Notes under the pieces: model-generated
The model's database searches: none
The model's input: the letters and a program-made list of their open reading frames with translations, nothing else
What the model was told of the DNA's origin: nothing
Made by a program: the position numbers and the translations under genes
Shown here: positions 45,009 through 54,330 of the stretch, in pieces
Numbering within the stretch: the first letter of the stretch is position 1
Layout of the letters: every line of letters starts with the position of its first letter
Assembly (NCBI RefSeq): GCF_000590475.1
Contig: NZ_CP007441.1
Span: forward strand, 4,409,032-4,473,031
Source: Stutzerimonas stutzeri
Lineage (GTDB): Bacteria > Pseudomonadota > Gammaproteobacteria > Pseudomonadales > Pseudomonadaceae
Reading direction: 5' to 3'
Length of the DNA: 64,000 nt

Positions 45009-46805
45009 TCAAAACGCGAAGTCGCTTTCCGGCAGCGCCATCAGGCAATTCGCACCGCCCTGGATCGCCTCGCGATACGCACTCGCTCGTGGCAGTACGC
45101 GGCGCAAGTAGAAATCCGCGCTGGCCAGTTTGGCCTGGTAGAACGCCTGCTCGCCTGCGCCTTGCTCCAGCGCGTCCTGGGCCCGCGCCGCTGCCTGCAG
45201 CCAGAGCCCGGCCAACAACACATAGGCCGAGTACTGCAGAAAGTCTACCGACACCGCGCCGATTTCCTGCGGATCGCGCCCGGTCGCAGCGATGATCTCG
45301 GCGCTCAACTCGCGCCACTCACCGATCCGCGCCTGCACCTTGGCCGCCATTTCACGCAGCGCCGGGCGATCGATCTGCTGGTCGCAAATCTCGCTGAACT
45401 CCGCCTGCAGCGCCGACAGCTCCGCGCCGCCGTCACCGAGCAGCTTGCGACGGATATAGTCCAGCGCCTGGATGCCATTGGTGCCCTCGTAAAGCTGCGT
45501 GATGCGGCTGTCGCGCATCAGCTGCTCCATGCCCCACTCACGGATATAGCCGTGGCCGCCATAGACCTGCACGCCCAAGCTGGCGACCTCCTGGCCCATA
45601 TCGGTGAAGAAGGCTTTGACGATGGGGATCAGCAACGCCGCGCGCTTGCTCGCCGCCTTGCGATAGCCTGGTTCGGGATGGCCGTGTTCCAGATCTAGCT
45701 GACGGGCGCAGTACGCCGCCAGCATGCGGCTGCCTTCGACCAGGGTTTTCTGCGTCAGCAGCATGCGCCGCACGTCAGGATGCACGATGATCGGGTCAGC
45801 AACCTTGTCCGGATGCTGAGCGCCAGCCAGTCCGCGCGATTGCAGACGCTCGCGGGCATAGGCCAGCGAACCCTGGTACGCCTGTTCGGCAATGCCGAGA
45901 CCTTGCAGGCCGACCTGGAAACGTGCGTCGTTCATCATGGTGAACATGCACGCCAGGCCCTGATTGGGCTCGCCGACGATCCAACCGGTGGCACCATCGA
46001 AGTTCATCACGCAGGTGGCGGCGCCCTTGATGCCCATCTTGTGCTCGATGGCGCCGCAGCTCAGTGCGTTACGCTCGCCCGGCGTACCGTCGGCCTTGGC
46101 GATGAACTTGGGGACCAGCAGCAAACTGATACCCTTCACCCCGGCCGGCGCATCCGGCAGGCGCGCCAGCACCAGATGCACGATGTTCTCGCTCATGTCG
46201 TGCTCGCCGCCGGAGATGAATATCTTGCTGCCGCTGACCCGGTAGCTGCCGTCCGCCTGGGGTTCGGCCTTGGTGCGCAGCAGCGCGAGATCCGTGCCGG
46301 CCTGCGGCTCGGTCAGGCACATGGTGCCGCTCCAGCGGCCGCTGACCAGCTTCTCCAGATAGGCGTTCTTCAACTCGTCGCTGCCGTGCTTGTACAGCGC
46401 CAGCACCGCGCCTTCGGTCAGGCCGGAATAGATGCGGAAGGACAGCGAGGCGCCCATCAGCATCTCGTGGAAGTTGCAGGCCACCAGTTGCGGGAAGCCC
46501 TGGCCGCCATACTCGGTCGGCCCAGTCATGCTTGCCCAGCCGTTATCGACGTACTGCCTGTAGGCTTCGACGAAGCCCTGCGGCGTGCGGACCTCGCCGT
46601 TTTCCAAGGTCACGCCTTCTTCATCGCTGTTGCGATTGAGCGGCGCGATCTCACCGCCGGTGTAGCGCGCGGCTTCTTCCAGCACGCCATCGATCAGCTC
46701 GCGATCCAGGCCGTTGCCGAGCAGCTCGCAATGAGCGCTGGCGTCGAACAGCTCGTGCAAGACGAAGCGCATGTCACGCAGGGGCGCCTTGTATTCCATG
46801 CTCAA
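45009..46805 (-). CDS. Acyl-CoA dehydrogenase with C-terminal extension
   Basis: A 598-residue FAD enzyme of the long acyl-CoA dehydrogenase branch. The N-terminal domain, the CLTEPQAGTDLALLRTKAE flavin region and the catalytic Glu in QLYEGTNGIQALDY are visible; an extra C-terminal helical domain follows (about 470-598). Exact acyl chain unknown. It overlaps the 3-hydroxyacyl-CoA dehydrogenase gene by four bases. Confidence 0.94.
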   Translation of the reverse strand: MSMEYKAPLRDMRFVLHELFDASAHCELLGNGLDRELIDGVLEEAARYTGGEIAPLNRNSDEEGVTLENGEVRTPQGFVEAYRQYVDNGWASMTGPTEYGGQGFPQLVACNFHEMLMGASLSFRIYSGLTEGAVLALYKHGSDELKNAYLEKLVSGRWSGTMCLTEPQAGTDLALLRTKAEPQADGSYRVSGSKIFISGGEHDMSENIVHLVLARLPDAPAGVKGISLLLVPKFIAKADGTPGERNALSCGAIEHKMGIKGAATCVMNFDGATGWIVGEPNQGLACMFTMMNDARFQVGLQGLGIAEQAYQGSLAYARERLQSRGLAGAQHPDKVADPIIVHPDVRRMLLTQKTLVEGSRMLAAYCARQLDLEHGHPEPGYRKAASKRAALLIPIVKAFFTDMGQEVASLGVQVYGGHGYIREWGMEQLMRDSRITQLYEGTNGIQALDYIRRKLLGDGGAELSALQAEFSEICDQQIDRPALREMAAKVQARIGEWRELSAEIIAATGRDPQEIGAVSVDFLQYSAYVLLAGLWLQAAARAQDALEQGAGEQAFYQAKLASADFYLRRVLPRASAYREAIQGGANCLMALPESDFAF

Positions 46806-48040
46806 GCCTCCTTCTTGTAATCGACGAAACGGCCGCCTAGGGTGGCCAGGCTTTCGATCAGCTCGGCAGGCTGCCAGTGCTCGCCGTGACGCTCGGCCAA
46901 GGCGCTGAGGCGATCACGAATGGCCGGCAGACCCTGGCGATCGGCCCAGGTCATCGGCCCACCAACTTCCGCCGGGAAGCCATAGCCGTTGAGGTAGACG
47001 GTGTCGATATCGGTACTGGACTCGGCCATGCCTTCCTCAAGGATCTTCGCCCCCTCGTTGACCAACGCCAGCAGGCAGCGTTCGAGAATTTCCTCAGTGC
47101 CGATATCGCGGCGCTGGAATCCGAGGCGCTCGGACTCGCGCTGCACCAGCGCATCCACCTCCGGATCGTGCTCAGCGTGGCGGCTGCCCTCAGCGTAGCG
47201 GTAGTAGCCCATGCGAGATTTCTGACCGAAACGACCCAGCTCGCAGAGGCGATTGTCGACCTGTACCTCCGGCTCGTCCTGACCCTTACCAGCCAGTTCG
47301 CGGGCGCGCCACTCCAGATCGATACCGACCACGTCGTACATGCGGAACGGCCCCATGGCGAAGCCAAAGGCCTGCAGCGCAGCATCTACCTGATGCGGAT
47401 AAGCGCCTTCGAGCAGCATCATGCGTGCCTCGCGTACGTAGGTGGCGAGCATGCGGTTACCAATGAAACCCTGGCAGTTGCCAGCGATCACGCTGACCTT
47501 GCCCATGCGCTTGCCCAAGTTGGTGGACGCGTCCAGTACCGCTTTCGAGGTCTTCGCGCCGCGGACGATTTCCAGCAACTTCATGATGTGCGCCGGGCTG
47601 AAGAAGTGCAGGCCCACGACCTGCTCCGGGCGCGCGGTAACGGCAGCGATGGCATCGATGTCCAGCGCCGAGGTGTTGCTGGCAAGAATGCCGGTGGGCT
47701 TAACGATGCCGTCTAGCTCGCGGAAAATGTTCTGCTTGAGTTCGAGGTTTTCGTATACCGCTTCGATCACCAGATCGACATCGGCCAGCGCTTGGTAATC
47801 CGCCGCCTTGCTGATGCAAGCCCGTCGCGCAGCCGCTTGAGTCTCGTCGATGCGACCCTGGCGCACGTTGTGCGCGTAGGTGTCAGCCACCACGCCCAGC
47901 GCCTGCTCCAGCATCTCGGGGTTGTTATCCAGCCACAGCACCTGCACGCCGGCGTTGGCCAGGCTCATGACGATACCGCGGCCCATGGTGCCCGCACCAA
48001 TCACGGCGGCGGTCTGGATATCGAAGCGGGTTTGGCTCAT
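46802..48040 (-). CDS. 3-hydroxyacyl-CoA dehydrogenase
   Basis: A 412-residue NAD enzyme. The Rossmann motif AVIGAGTMGRGI, LVIEAVYENLELK, ASNTSALDI and GLHFFSPAHIMKLLEIV are those of FadB-type dehydrogenases, without the hydratase domain. First gene of the operon with acyl-CoA dehydrogenase and Fe-alcohol dehydrogenase, divergent from a LysR gene 102 bp away. The block matches my memory of P. aeruginosa PA5186-PA5189. Confidence 0.94.
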   Translation of the reverse strand: MSQTRFDIQTAAVIGAGTMGRGIVMSLANAGVQVLWLDNNPEMLEQALGVVADTYAHNVRQGRIDETQAAARRACISKAADYQALADVDLVIEAVYENLELKQNIFRELDGIVKPTGILASNTSALDIDAIAAVTARPEQVVGLHFFSPAHIMKLLEIVRGAKTSKAVLDASTNLGKRMGKVSVIAGNCQGFIGNRMLATYVREARMMLLEGAYPHQVDAALQAFGFAMGPFRMYDVVGIDLEWRARELAGKGQDEPEVQVDNRLCELGRFGQKSRMGYYRYAEGSRHAEHDPEVDALVQRESERLGFQRRDIGTEEILERCLLALVNEGAKILEEGMAESSTDIDTVYLNGYGFPAEVGGPMTWADRQGLPAIRDRLSALAERHGEHWQPAELIESLATLGGRFVDYKKEA

Positions 48041-48142
48041 TGCAGCAGTCCTCGTCGCAAGGCAGAAAAAACAGAAGACCTACCTTAGATGAAGACGCTA
48101 CTATTTTTGAAATTTAGTCTTGTGATACTTCCGATTCATCCG

Positions 48143-49042
48143 ATGAATATCTATAGCTTCGATCTCAACCTGCTCCGCGTACTAGACGCCCTGCTGCGTG
48201 ATCGCAACGTCTCTCGTGCCGCCGAGCGGCTTTCACTCAGCCAACCGGCTGTCAGCAATGCGCTCAATCGCCTGCGTGAATTGCTCGACGACCCACTGCT
48301 GGTACGCGTCGGCCGCACCATGCAACCCACGCCCCGGGCGCTGAGCCTGGAGGCGCCGATCCGCGATGCGCTGCAGCAGATCGAGCACACGCTCAATGCC
48401 GGTGACTTCTTCGATCCAACCACTAGCCGCCAGCGCTTCGTCATTGCCGTGACCGACTACGTCGAGTTGATCTGCATGCCAGCGCTGATGGCGCATCTGG
48501 CAAACGTGGCACCGGGGATCCAGCTGGCGATCAAGCACCTGACACCGTCGCTGCCGGCCGAAGCGCTGGATCATGGCGAACTGGATCTGGTGCTGGGCCG
48601 CTTTCACGACGTGCCCACCCGTTTCCACACTCGCCGCTGGGCCAACGAAACCTTGCAAATCGCGCTACGCCAGGACCATCCGCTGGTCGGCGACACGCTC
48701 GATCTTCCGGCATTTCTGCGCCTGCGCCACCTGTGGGTCCATGGCGGGCAGACCCGAGGAATGGTCGATCAATGGCTGGAAGACCACGACCTGGCTCGCG
48801 ACGTCGTCTACACCACGCCCAACTACCTCCAGGCCGCCCACATCGTCGCCAGCAGCGATCTGGCCGCCGTGCTTCCAACCCAGCTCGCCCGGCATTTCGC
48901 GAAGCTGTTGCCCTTACGACTGTTCGATCTGCCGTTCGACCTCGGCGCCTTTCAGTTGGATATCGTCAGCGTCGCCCAGCGTGAACGGGATGCCGCATTG
49001 CAGTGGCTGATCGAGCAGATCGTGGCCGTTTCGCGCCAATGA
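48143..49042 (+). CDS. LysR family regulator divergent from the acyl-CoA oxidation operon
   Basis: A 299-residue LysR protein of the NodD/LeuO-like subgroup (LNLLRVLDALLRDRNVSRAAE, then LSQPAVSNALNRLRE). The start at 48143 gives the usual MNIYSFDLNLL opening. Its position suggests it controls the divergent acyl-CoA dehydrogenase operon. Confidence 0.93.
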   Translation: MNIYSFDLNLLRVLDALLRDRNVSRAAERLSLSQPAVSNALNRLRELLDDPLLVRVGRTMQPTPRALSLEAPIRDALQQIEHTLNAGDFFDPTTSRQRFVIAVTDYVELICMPALMAHLANVAPGIQLAIKHLTPSLPAEALDHGELDLVLGRFHDVPTRFHTRRWANETLQIALRQDHPLVGDTLDLPAFLRLRHLWVHGGQTRGMVDQWLEDHDLARDVVYTTPNYLQAAHIVASSDLAAVLPTQLARHFAKLLPLRLFDLPFDLGAFQLDIVSVAQRERDAALQWLIEQIVAVSRQ

Positions 49043-49474
49043 AGCCGTTCGCACGAGCAATGGGCATCCTGAACGACTCGATGCGGAAATAAAATTTCTT
49101 TTCAACGAGCGAGGGGATGATGACTTGGCCGGACAGCAAGGGGCCTCCAATCCAAGGCCTGCGGAACACTGCATGGAAGCGCCTCAATGACAAACGGTTC
49201 CTGTCGAATAATACCGATAATTAACAGCCGCTTAACTTCACCGAACGGATAATCTTTGCTACCTATCTAGCTATATAAATACAAATAAAAATATATATCT
49301 GTACTTATTTCTTTATCTGCGTATATTGCCTCGCACTGCTTCGCAATTAACACTTCGACACCCAGCTTGATGTTTCATCAGTTTCATCTCCTTGGTTCGT
49401 TTTGCTTCTAGCTTCTCAGTCTCGGCGCTGAATGTTTAGTGTCGCAGCCTAAAAAACAACTTGGGAAATACATC
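49043..49474 (+). other. AT-rich leader region upstream of the cold-shock gene
   Basis: Bases about 49200-49340 are far more AT-rich than the rest of the window (for example TATATAAAT at 49272-49280). No gene is seen. Cold-shock genes of this family usually have a long, structured 5' untranslated region, and this stretch most likely holds the promoter and leader of the gene starting at 49475. Confidence 0.5.
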
Positions 49475-49687
49475 ATGTCTGATCGTCAAAATGGCACAGT
49501 AAAGTGGTTCAACGATGAGAAAGGTTTCGGTTTCATCACTCCGACTGATGGAAGTGAAGACCTGTTCGTTCATTACCGTTCGATCGAAAGCTCAGGTTTC
49601 AAAAGCCTGAGCGAAGGCCAAGCGGTCTCTTTCATGGCCACCAAAGGTCAGAAAGGGATGCAGGCCGATCAGGTTCAAGTCTCTTAA
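49475..49687 (+). CDS. CspA family cold-shock protein
   Basis: A 70-residue single-stranded nucleic acid-binding protein. It has the RNA-binding motifs KGFGFI and LFVHY, and the usual length. The start ATG (49475) follows GGGAAAT and gives MSDRQNGTVKWF. It ends at a strong terminator, so it is monocistronic. Confidence 0.97.
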   Translation: MSDRQNGTVKWFNDEKGFGFITPTDGSEDLFVHYRSIESSGFKSLSEGQAVSFMATKGQKGMQADQVQVS

Positions 49688-49754
49688 AGGCGCCTGGTAT
49701 GGAAAACCCCGCTTCGCTGGCTATGTAAAAACAGCACGCAAAGCAGCGGTAGAT

Positions 49755-49794
49755 AAAAGCAAATGCCCCGACTGGTTCGGGGCATTTGCTTTTT
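49755..49794 (+). terminator. Strong terminator of the cold-shock gene
   Basis: Fifteen-base perfect stem (49755-49769 with 49779-49793) built on AAAAGCAAATGCCCC, nine-base loop, and a closing T tract. Confidence 0.9.
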
Positions 49795-49946
49795 CGGCTA
49801 TAAAACAGTGCAGGGCGTGCTCCGGCCAATAGCTCGACCCTTTCATTACGCCCCCTAGTACGTCGCGGCTCGATGGTTTGTTTTAGGCGTGTACCGCTAA
49901 CAATATCGCGCGACGCTGAACGGCTCTGACCATCAACAAGTCGGCC

Positions 49947-50063
49947 TCATCTGAGGCCACCGAGACGGTGCTCAACGGTGTAGCGTCCCATGTCGATTGC
50001 TTCTGGGTTGGCCAGCATTGCGTCCATCCGCTCAAACACTGCGGCAGACCATGAGGGAAAACG
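49947..50063 (-). pseudogene. IS1182-like transposase C-terminal fragment
   Basis: The minus strand reads VFERMDAMLANPEAID then MGRYTVEHRLGGLR followed by a stop (49947-49949). The ERMxAML...RYTVEHPFG pattern is the C-terminal catalytic Glu region of IS1182-family transposases, here with HRLG for HPFG. No start, no terminal repeats and no other part of the element were found. The rest of the 49688-50281 interval (outside this and the terminator) shows nothing recognisable. Confidence 0.6.
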
Positions 50064-50281
50064 CTACTTGGCACTCATGGATTGGTGCAGCCTGCGATTG
50101 GTATATGGATCGGACTACTACCGAAGCTGACTGGGCCGTTTTGCCAGCGAGATATCTAACCGGCTGAGCGGTCGCGATAAATGCATGCATCACCTGCAAC
50201 CGCTCTTGTTGATAGCCTGTTATGCGGGCTTGCCTCCCGACATCCATACCGATCAGCACGCGTCACGCAACCGGCTAGCCG

Positions 50282-51430
50282 TCACGCCTCGTTCCCGCAT
50301 ACCGGCGTAGCCATTGGCAACCTGACGGTGAAGACGGTGCCCTGGTCGGCTTTTGAATCCACCTCGATACGCCCCTGATGCGCCGCGACGATTTCACCGG
50401 CGATATACAAACCAAGCCCCAGCCCTGAGTTGGGCCCATGTTCGCCTGCGGCGTACTGAGAATGCCGGCTCATGGGGTTGAAAATGTAGGGGATCGCCTC
50501 TTCGGCTATCGGTTCGCCCTGGTTGCGTACCGAAAACACCGCGAAGCCGCGATCAGCCTGGAGGCTGACGATGATTGGCGAGGTCTCGTTTCCATGCTGA
50601 ACGGCATTACCGATCAGGTTGGAAAACACCTGCTCCATCCGCGACGCATCGAATTGGCCAATCAGCTCCGCGCTTGATTCAAGGACAATATTGCATTGCG
50701 GATGGTAAGCACGAACTTCCTCGACCATGCTTTCACATATGAACGTCAGGTTGGTTTCTGTCATCTGTACGGGGATGCCGGTGCCAATTTGCGAGCGGGT
50801 AAAGTCAAGTAGATCGCTGACAATCTTGTTTGCCCGCTTGACGCTGGTATAGATGCGCGACGCGATCTTGGTCTGCCGGATCCCCATTTCCTCGGCCCGA
50901 AGCAGCACCTCGGAGCCGAGCAGTATTGCGCCCAGCGGCGTGCGCAAATCGTGTCCGAGAATACCGAGAAAAACATTTCTCGATGCCTCCACAGCCCGCG
51001 AGTAACTTGCGATCGACTCAGCGAGCGCCTGATCGATGGCCTCGTTAAACCGGATCATGTCTTCCACTTCGAAATCCGTGCCGCTTTTGATTTCACGAAG
51101 CCACTGCATCAACACGCTAGAGCGCAAGGCGCGATATTCAGAGACCATTTGGTCGATGGTGAAGCCGGCTACCAGACGAGTCACCGCGTGCGTTTCGGCG
51201 GCGGTTTCGTCCTCGCGGTCCGGCGCATTGCCCTTAGATTTGTCGATTTGCTCAGCGAGCGTCTGCGGCGTTTGCAGATCTGCCGCAATGGCTCTAAGCA
51301 TTTGCTCGGCATGGTCGCGCAGTTCAACCGAATCCATCGCTCTGGTTGCTGGCGTAATGCTTTTGGCGAAGTCTTCCCATGCCTGCAGAATCGGCTCGAG
51401 ATTACTGATGATGAAATGGGCAAGGCGCAT
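50282..51430 (-). CDS. Orphan sensor histidine kinase with RsbRD-type N-terminal domain
   Basis: A 382-residue soluble kinase. Residues about 1-145 match the RsbRD N-terminal sensor fold (HFIISNLEPILQAWEDFAKS, ... LVAGFTIDQMVSEYRALRSS), followed by HisKA with His160 in LGHDLRTPLGAIL and a HATPase domain (NLIGNAVQHG, NSGLGLGLYIAGEI). No receiver domain and no response regulator nearby. I use the ATG at 51430; an upstream TTG is possible. Partner and signal unknown. Confidence 0.88.
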   Translation of the reverse strand: MRLAHFIISNLEPILQAWEDFAKSITPATRAMDSVELRDHAEQMLRAIAADLQTPQTLAEQIDKSKGNAPDREDETAAETHAVTRLVAGFTIDQMVSEYRALRSSVLMQWLREIKSGTDFEVEDMIRFNEAIDQALAESIASYSRAVEASRNVFLGILGHDLRTPLGAILLGSEVLLRAEEMGIRQTKIASRIYTSVKRANKIVSDLLDFTRSQIGTGIPVQMTETNLTFICESMVEEVRAYHPQCNIVLESSAELIGQFDASRMEQVFSNLIGNAVQHGNETSPIIVSLQADRGFAVFSVRNQGEPIAEEAIPYIFNPMSRHSQYAAGEHGPNSGLGLGLYIAGEIVAAHQGRIEVDSKADQGTVFTVRLPMATPVCGNEA

Positions 51431-51779
51431 CGGGGTATAGCTCCGCAATAAAGGGGCGGTCAACTCGGCGCAGGGACGTCAAACTGGGCGGGGTTTGCCG
51501 GTGCTGTATTGGCATTACTTGCCACTAACAGCATGGGATTGAAGGAGAGAAACGATAGTATCGTATAGCCATCACGGCCAATTGTTTTATTGTGCCGACT
51601 CCGACCGACGGATATAAAACGAATCGGTAAAAACAACATGGCGCGGCGCGTTCAACCCACTGAGGTGTTATTACTCTTCCATGCCGAAGTGTTAGGCATC
51701 GTTTTTAGGCGTTCAGAAGGTGGCCGCGTTAACGCAATACGCGAGGCATAACAACAAATTGCATGCAGCTTATTCATCG

Positions 51780-51962
51780 ATTAGAGATGGTGAAAAGCCG
51801 CGCAGTTCGCCACCCCGGCGCGCTTGCTAGCCAACAGCATCCCAAGAGCCTAGGCCAGCCTAATCAGATCGGTCGCACGAGCGAACCAGCGCTTGTTTCA
51901 TGACTGGCGATAAACAAGCCGATGTTCAGAATGCAAAAAACCCGCCGAAGCGGGTTTTTTCC
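51780..51962 (+). ncRNA. Candidate small RNA ending at an orphan terminator
   Basis: The terminator at 51935-51960 has no gene before it on the plus strand (the nearest gene, at 50282-51430, is on the minus strand). The preceding 150 bases contain a second hairpin (CTTGTTT pairing with AAACAAG). The 5' end is a guess and no known sRNA family was recognised. Confidence 0.3.
51935..51962. terminator. Bidirectional rho-independent terminator, no obvious gene
   Basis: AAAAAACCCG (51935-51944) pairs perfectly with CGGGTTTTTT (51951-51960) around a six-base loop CCGAAG. The A and T tracts make it work on either strand; on the minus strand it could end transcription from the phosphatase side. Confidence 0.85.
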
Positions 51963-52350
51963 TGACCGTATCGAATCCTTTCGAGCGCCGTCCTGGCAGT
52001 GGTCGATCTTCCTGATCCTGAGCGCGTCCTGCGCTTCAGAGTGGGTGTAGATTAATCATTCGCCGCAGCAAGCTAAAGCGGTGATCGACGCAACCTTTTG
52101 TAAGCCTTTGGCTATACCCGCATCGTCTCGCCCATTATGAAGCGCGCAATGAGCACCACTATCGGAACCGATGATTACGGGCCAACCACGCTGTAAGCCC
52201 CGGAATAAGGGACATTCGCCATGCTGGCGGCGTCTCGGCGCATCGAGACGAGCGACGCTTGCAGGTCCTGCAACCTGAAAGCTCCGAGCGCAGCCAATAG
52301 CCCTACTATCGATACGTATTAGTTCTTAGCAGGGGGATGGGTGGCACAGG

Positions 52351-52914
52351 TCAAAGGCGCTTGTGGTAATGACTGGGTTCCCAATACTTCGTTAGGAGCG
52401 GCAACGCCGGGCCGCGCCAGCCACGCTTGCGCAGCTGTTTTGCAATCAGCACGTTCATGACCCGATGCCCGATAAGAAGCACGCTTTCGTGCGCTTCAGC
52501 CAGCTGGATCAGCTTTTCGGCGGCGGCGCCGGCACGCCGGGTCGACTCGTCAACGTGCTCGGTATGATCGGCGAACCCGCAGAACCAGGCCGTGCGAAAA
52601 GCTACCCGCCAGACACGGGAGGGCAACAACGGAACGGGCCAGTCCGGGTATGGCAGGTGCGCCTCGGCGAACAAGGGATCGGGTTCAATGCCGCATTCAC
52701 AGCTTAGGCATGAGCGCGATTCCACGCACCGCAACAATGAACTGCATAGCACCGCCCCAACCGAGCCGGCGAGCTGCACAAGCCTCTCGGGACGCTCATC
52801 AGCGGCTATGTTCGCGGCGTTGTAACGTTCGACCCAGGCTTTCATGCCGGCCGGCGTGCTCCAGGGCGCGGCCGAATGAGCGGGTCGACCGTGACGCACC
52901 AGAATGATCTGCAT
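52351..52914 (-). CDS. Histidine phosphatase family protein
   Basis: A 187-residue protein of the phosphoglycerate mutase-like superfamily. The catalytic LVRHGRP motif is at the N-terminus and the second His is in VLLIGHRVMN. Substrate unknown. The sequence upstream of the ATG lacks a good ribosome site. It lies between a gene-poor stretch and the HPF-like gene. Confidence 0.85.
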   Translation of the reverse strand: MQIILVRHGRPAHSAAPWSTPAGMKAWVERYNAANIAADERPERLVQLAGSVGAVLCSSLLRCVESRSCLSCECGIEPDPLFAEAHLPYPDWPVPLLPSRVWRVAFRTAWFCGFADHTEHVDESTRRAGAAAEKLIQLAEAHESVLLIGHRVMNVLIAKQLRKRGWRGPALPLLTKYWEPSHYHKRL

Positions 52915-53067
52915 GGAGGTAACCGAAAAGAGGGATAAGGCTTCGAAAGCCGTCCGGTCTGCCGGTTCCGCAAATCCGACGGCTGCCGCGCGCAGCGGCG
53001 GCCGTCATTCGGGAGCTGTATCGGAGCTCAAGCGTGCTCCCCACCGGACATCAGGCGGGGCGTGGGC

Positions 53068-53493
53068 TCATGGCTTATCGAGTTCATCCTGCTTTTCCAG
53101 GAATTCCTCTTCGAGCATCGCGTCCTTGACGGCCTGCGGTTGCTCGTCAAGCAACGGATCGTTGATCTCACCAGCCGACAATACTTTGGTGTCCAACTTG
53201 CCCATCAGGTGTTCGAGGGCATGGCGCATCTTCTCAGCGGCGCCGTCGACAGCCAACTGCACCGACTCAGCCTTATGGGTCACCGAGACGGCTTGGTGGC
53301 CCTTGGGCCGCGCTTCTATTTGGCAGCGCTTGTCATCGGCACCAGCCTTTTGTGCGTTCTCGTCGCTGACGTGCACCTCGACCCGGGTGAGGAACTCGTC
53401 GAATCGCTCCAGCCGCTCCTCTATGGTCGACCCTACCCACTCATGCAACTCGACGCTACCGGGGATGTGATGGCTGTTGACTTGAACATGCAT
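53068..53493 (-). CDS. HPF/RaiA family ribosome-associated factor
   Basis: A 141-residue protein with the beta-alpha-beta-beta-beta-alpha S30EA domain in residues about 1-100 (MHVQVNSHHI, RVEVHVSDEN, VQLAVDGAAEKMRHALEHLM). Such factors bind idle ribosomes under stress. The C-terminal 40 residues are acidic and unlike the dimerisation domain of long HPF, so it is an atypical member. Confidence 0.82.
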   Translation of the reverse strand: MHVQVNSHHIPGSVELHEWVGSTIEERLERFDEFLTRVEVHVSDENAQKAGADDKRCQIEARPKGHQAVSVTHKAESVQLAVDGAAEKMRHALEHLMGKLDTKVLSAGEINDPLLDEQPQAVKDAMLEEEFLEKQDELDKP

Positions 53494-53681
53494 GCGACTA
53501 CTCCTGGTTTATGACGTACCTACTTAGGTTCGAGGCGCCTGTACCGCCGAGGTTCAGCGGCTTCGTCTGGCTGGATTCTCGCCTGGGCAGGATTGCCCCA
53601 CCTGCCGCAGGTCAGTGAACCATTGCAGAGGGAGTGGCGGAGCCAGTCATGATGAGTCATTTACTGCTATCAAGCCGCGCG

Positions 53682-54263
53682 CTACTCCTCTGTCAGCTGC
53701 CGATAGCGGCGTTGGTATTCCTCGTAGGGCAGGTTTTCACTCAGCAACCGCTGCAGTTGCTGCGCGCGGTAGGCGTCCTTGCTCAGCGGCGTGCTCTCGG
53801 CGACCTGGGGACCGGCCGTTCCAAGCCCGCGGGCACTAGTGTGGAAGAGCTGGTGGGTCAGTTCGGCGATCTTGTTTTCAGCGCTGATAAACTTGTCCAA
53901 CCGGCCGCTGCCCCAGCGCGCGTCATATTCGGCCTGGCCCACTTGGCGGCCTCTCTCGAAGACGCGGATGTCGGCGTAGTTCATATAAAGCAGCAGATCC
54001 CAACGCCAGGTGCCGGTATAGGTGGTGCTGAGCGGGCAGCGCTCCGGGCTGCTGCCAGCAGCCAACTGGCGGATTTTGAAGCCTTTGTCCCTGAGCAACT
54101 GCTGGTAGGTGGTGTTAAAACCGTCGCGAAGGCCCACTGCGGGAATCGTGCAGATTTCCGGAGCCAGCTCGGCGGACAGGCTGGCAGGCGTGACGGTCTG
54201 CTTGATACTGCAGCCAGTGATGGAAAGCGTCGCGATAAGCAAAAACAGCGGGGCGGCGCGCAT
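53682..54263 (-). CDS. Lipoprotein, Sbal_3080 family
   Basis: A 193-residue lipoprotein. The start at 54263, with AGGAC upstream, gives a lipoprotein signal peptide (MRAAPLFLLIATLSITGC) with a lipobox Cys at residue 18. The body (ICTIPAVGLRDGFNTTYQQLL, TGTWRWDLLLYMNYADIRVF) matches the small Sbal_3080 family, of unknown function. Probably outer-membrane attached. Confidence 0.82.
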   Translation of the reverse strand: MRAAPLFLLIATLSITGCSIKQTVTPASLSAELAPEICTIPAVGLRDGFNTTYQQLLRDKGFKIRQLAAGSSPERCPLSTTYTGTWRWDLLLYMNYADIRVFERGRQVGQAEYDARWGSGRLDKFISAENKIAELTHQLFHTSARGLGTAGPQVAESTPLSKDAYRAQQLQRLLSENLPYEEYQRRYRQLTEE

Positions 54264-54330
54264 GGTGACGTCCTGTCCGAATGAGAGAGCAGGCATTTTG
54301 CCATCAATCGATCTAAGCCGCCTCGCACCG

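Larger units (their letters stand above)
51431..52350. other. Gene-poor interval of about 0.9 kb
   Basis: No protein gene could be supported. It holds an orphan terminator at 51935-51962 and, just upstream of it, a stem CTTGTTT/AAACAAG (51892-51918) around CATGACTGGCGAT. A 37-codon open frame at 51639-51752 has no recognisable features. See the sRNA candidate entry and findings. Confidence 0.5.

Noticed and set aside
51639..51752. 37-codon open frame in the gene-poor interval
   Set aside because: No ribosome site or recognisable sequence; cannot be told from chance.
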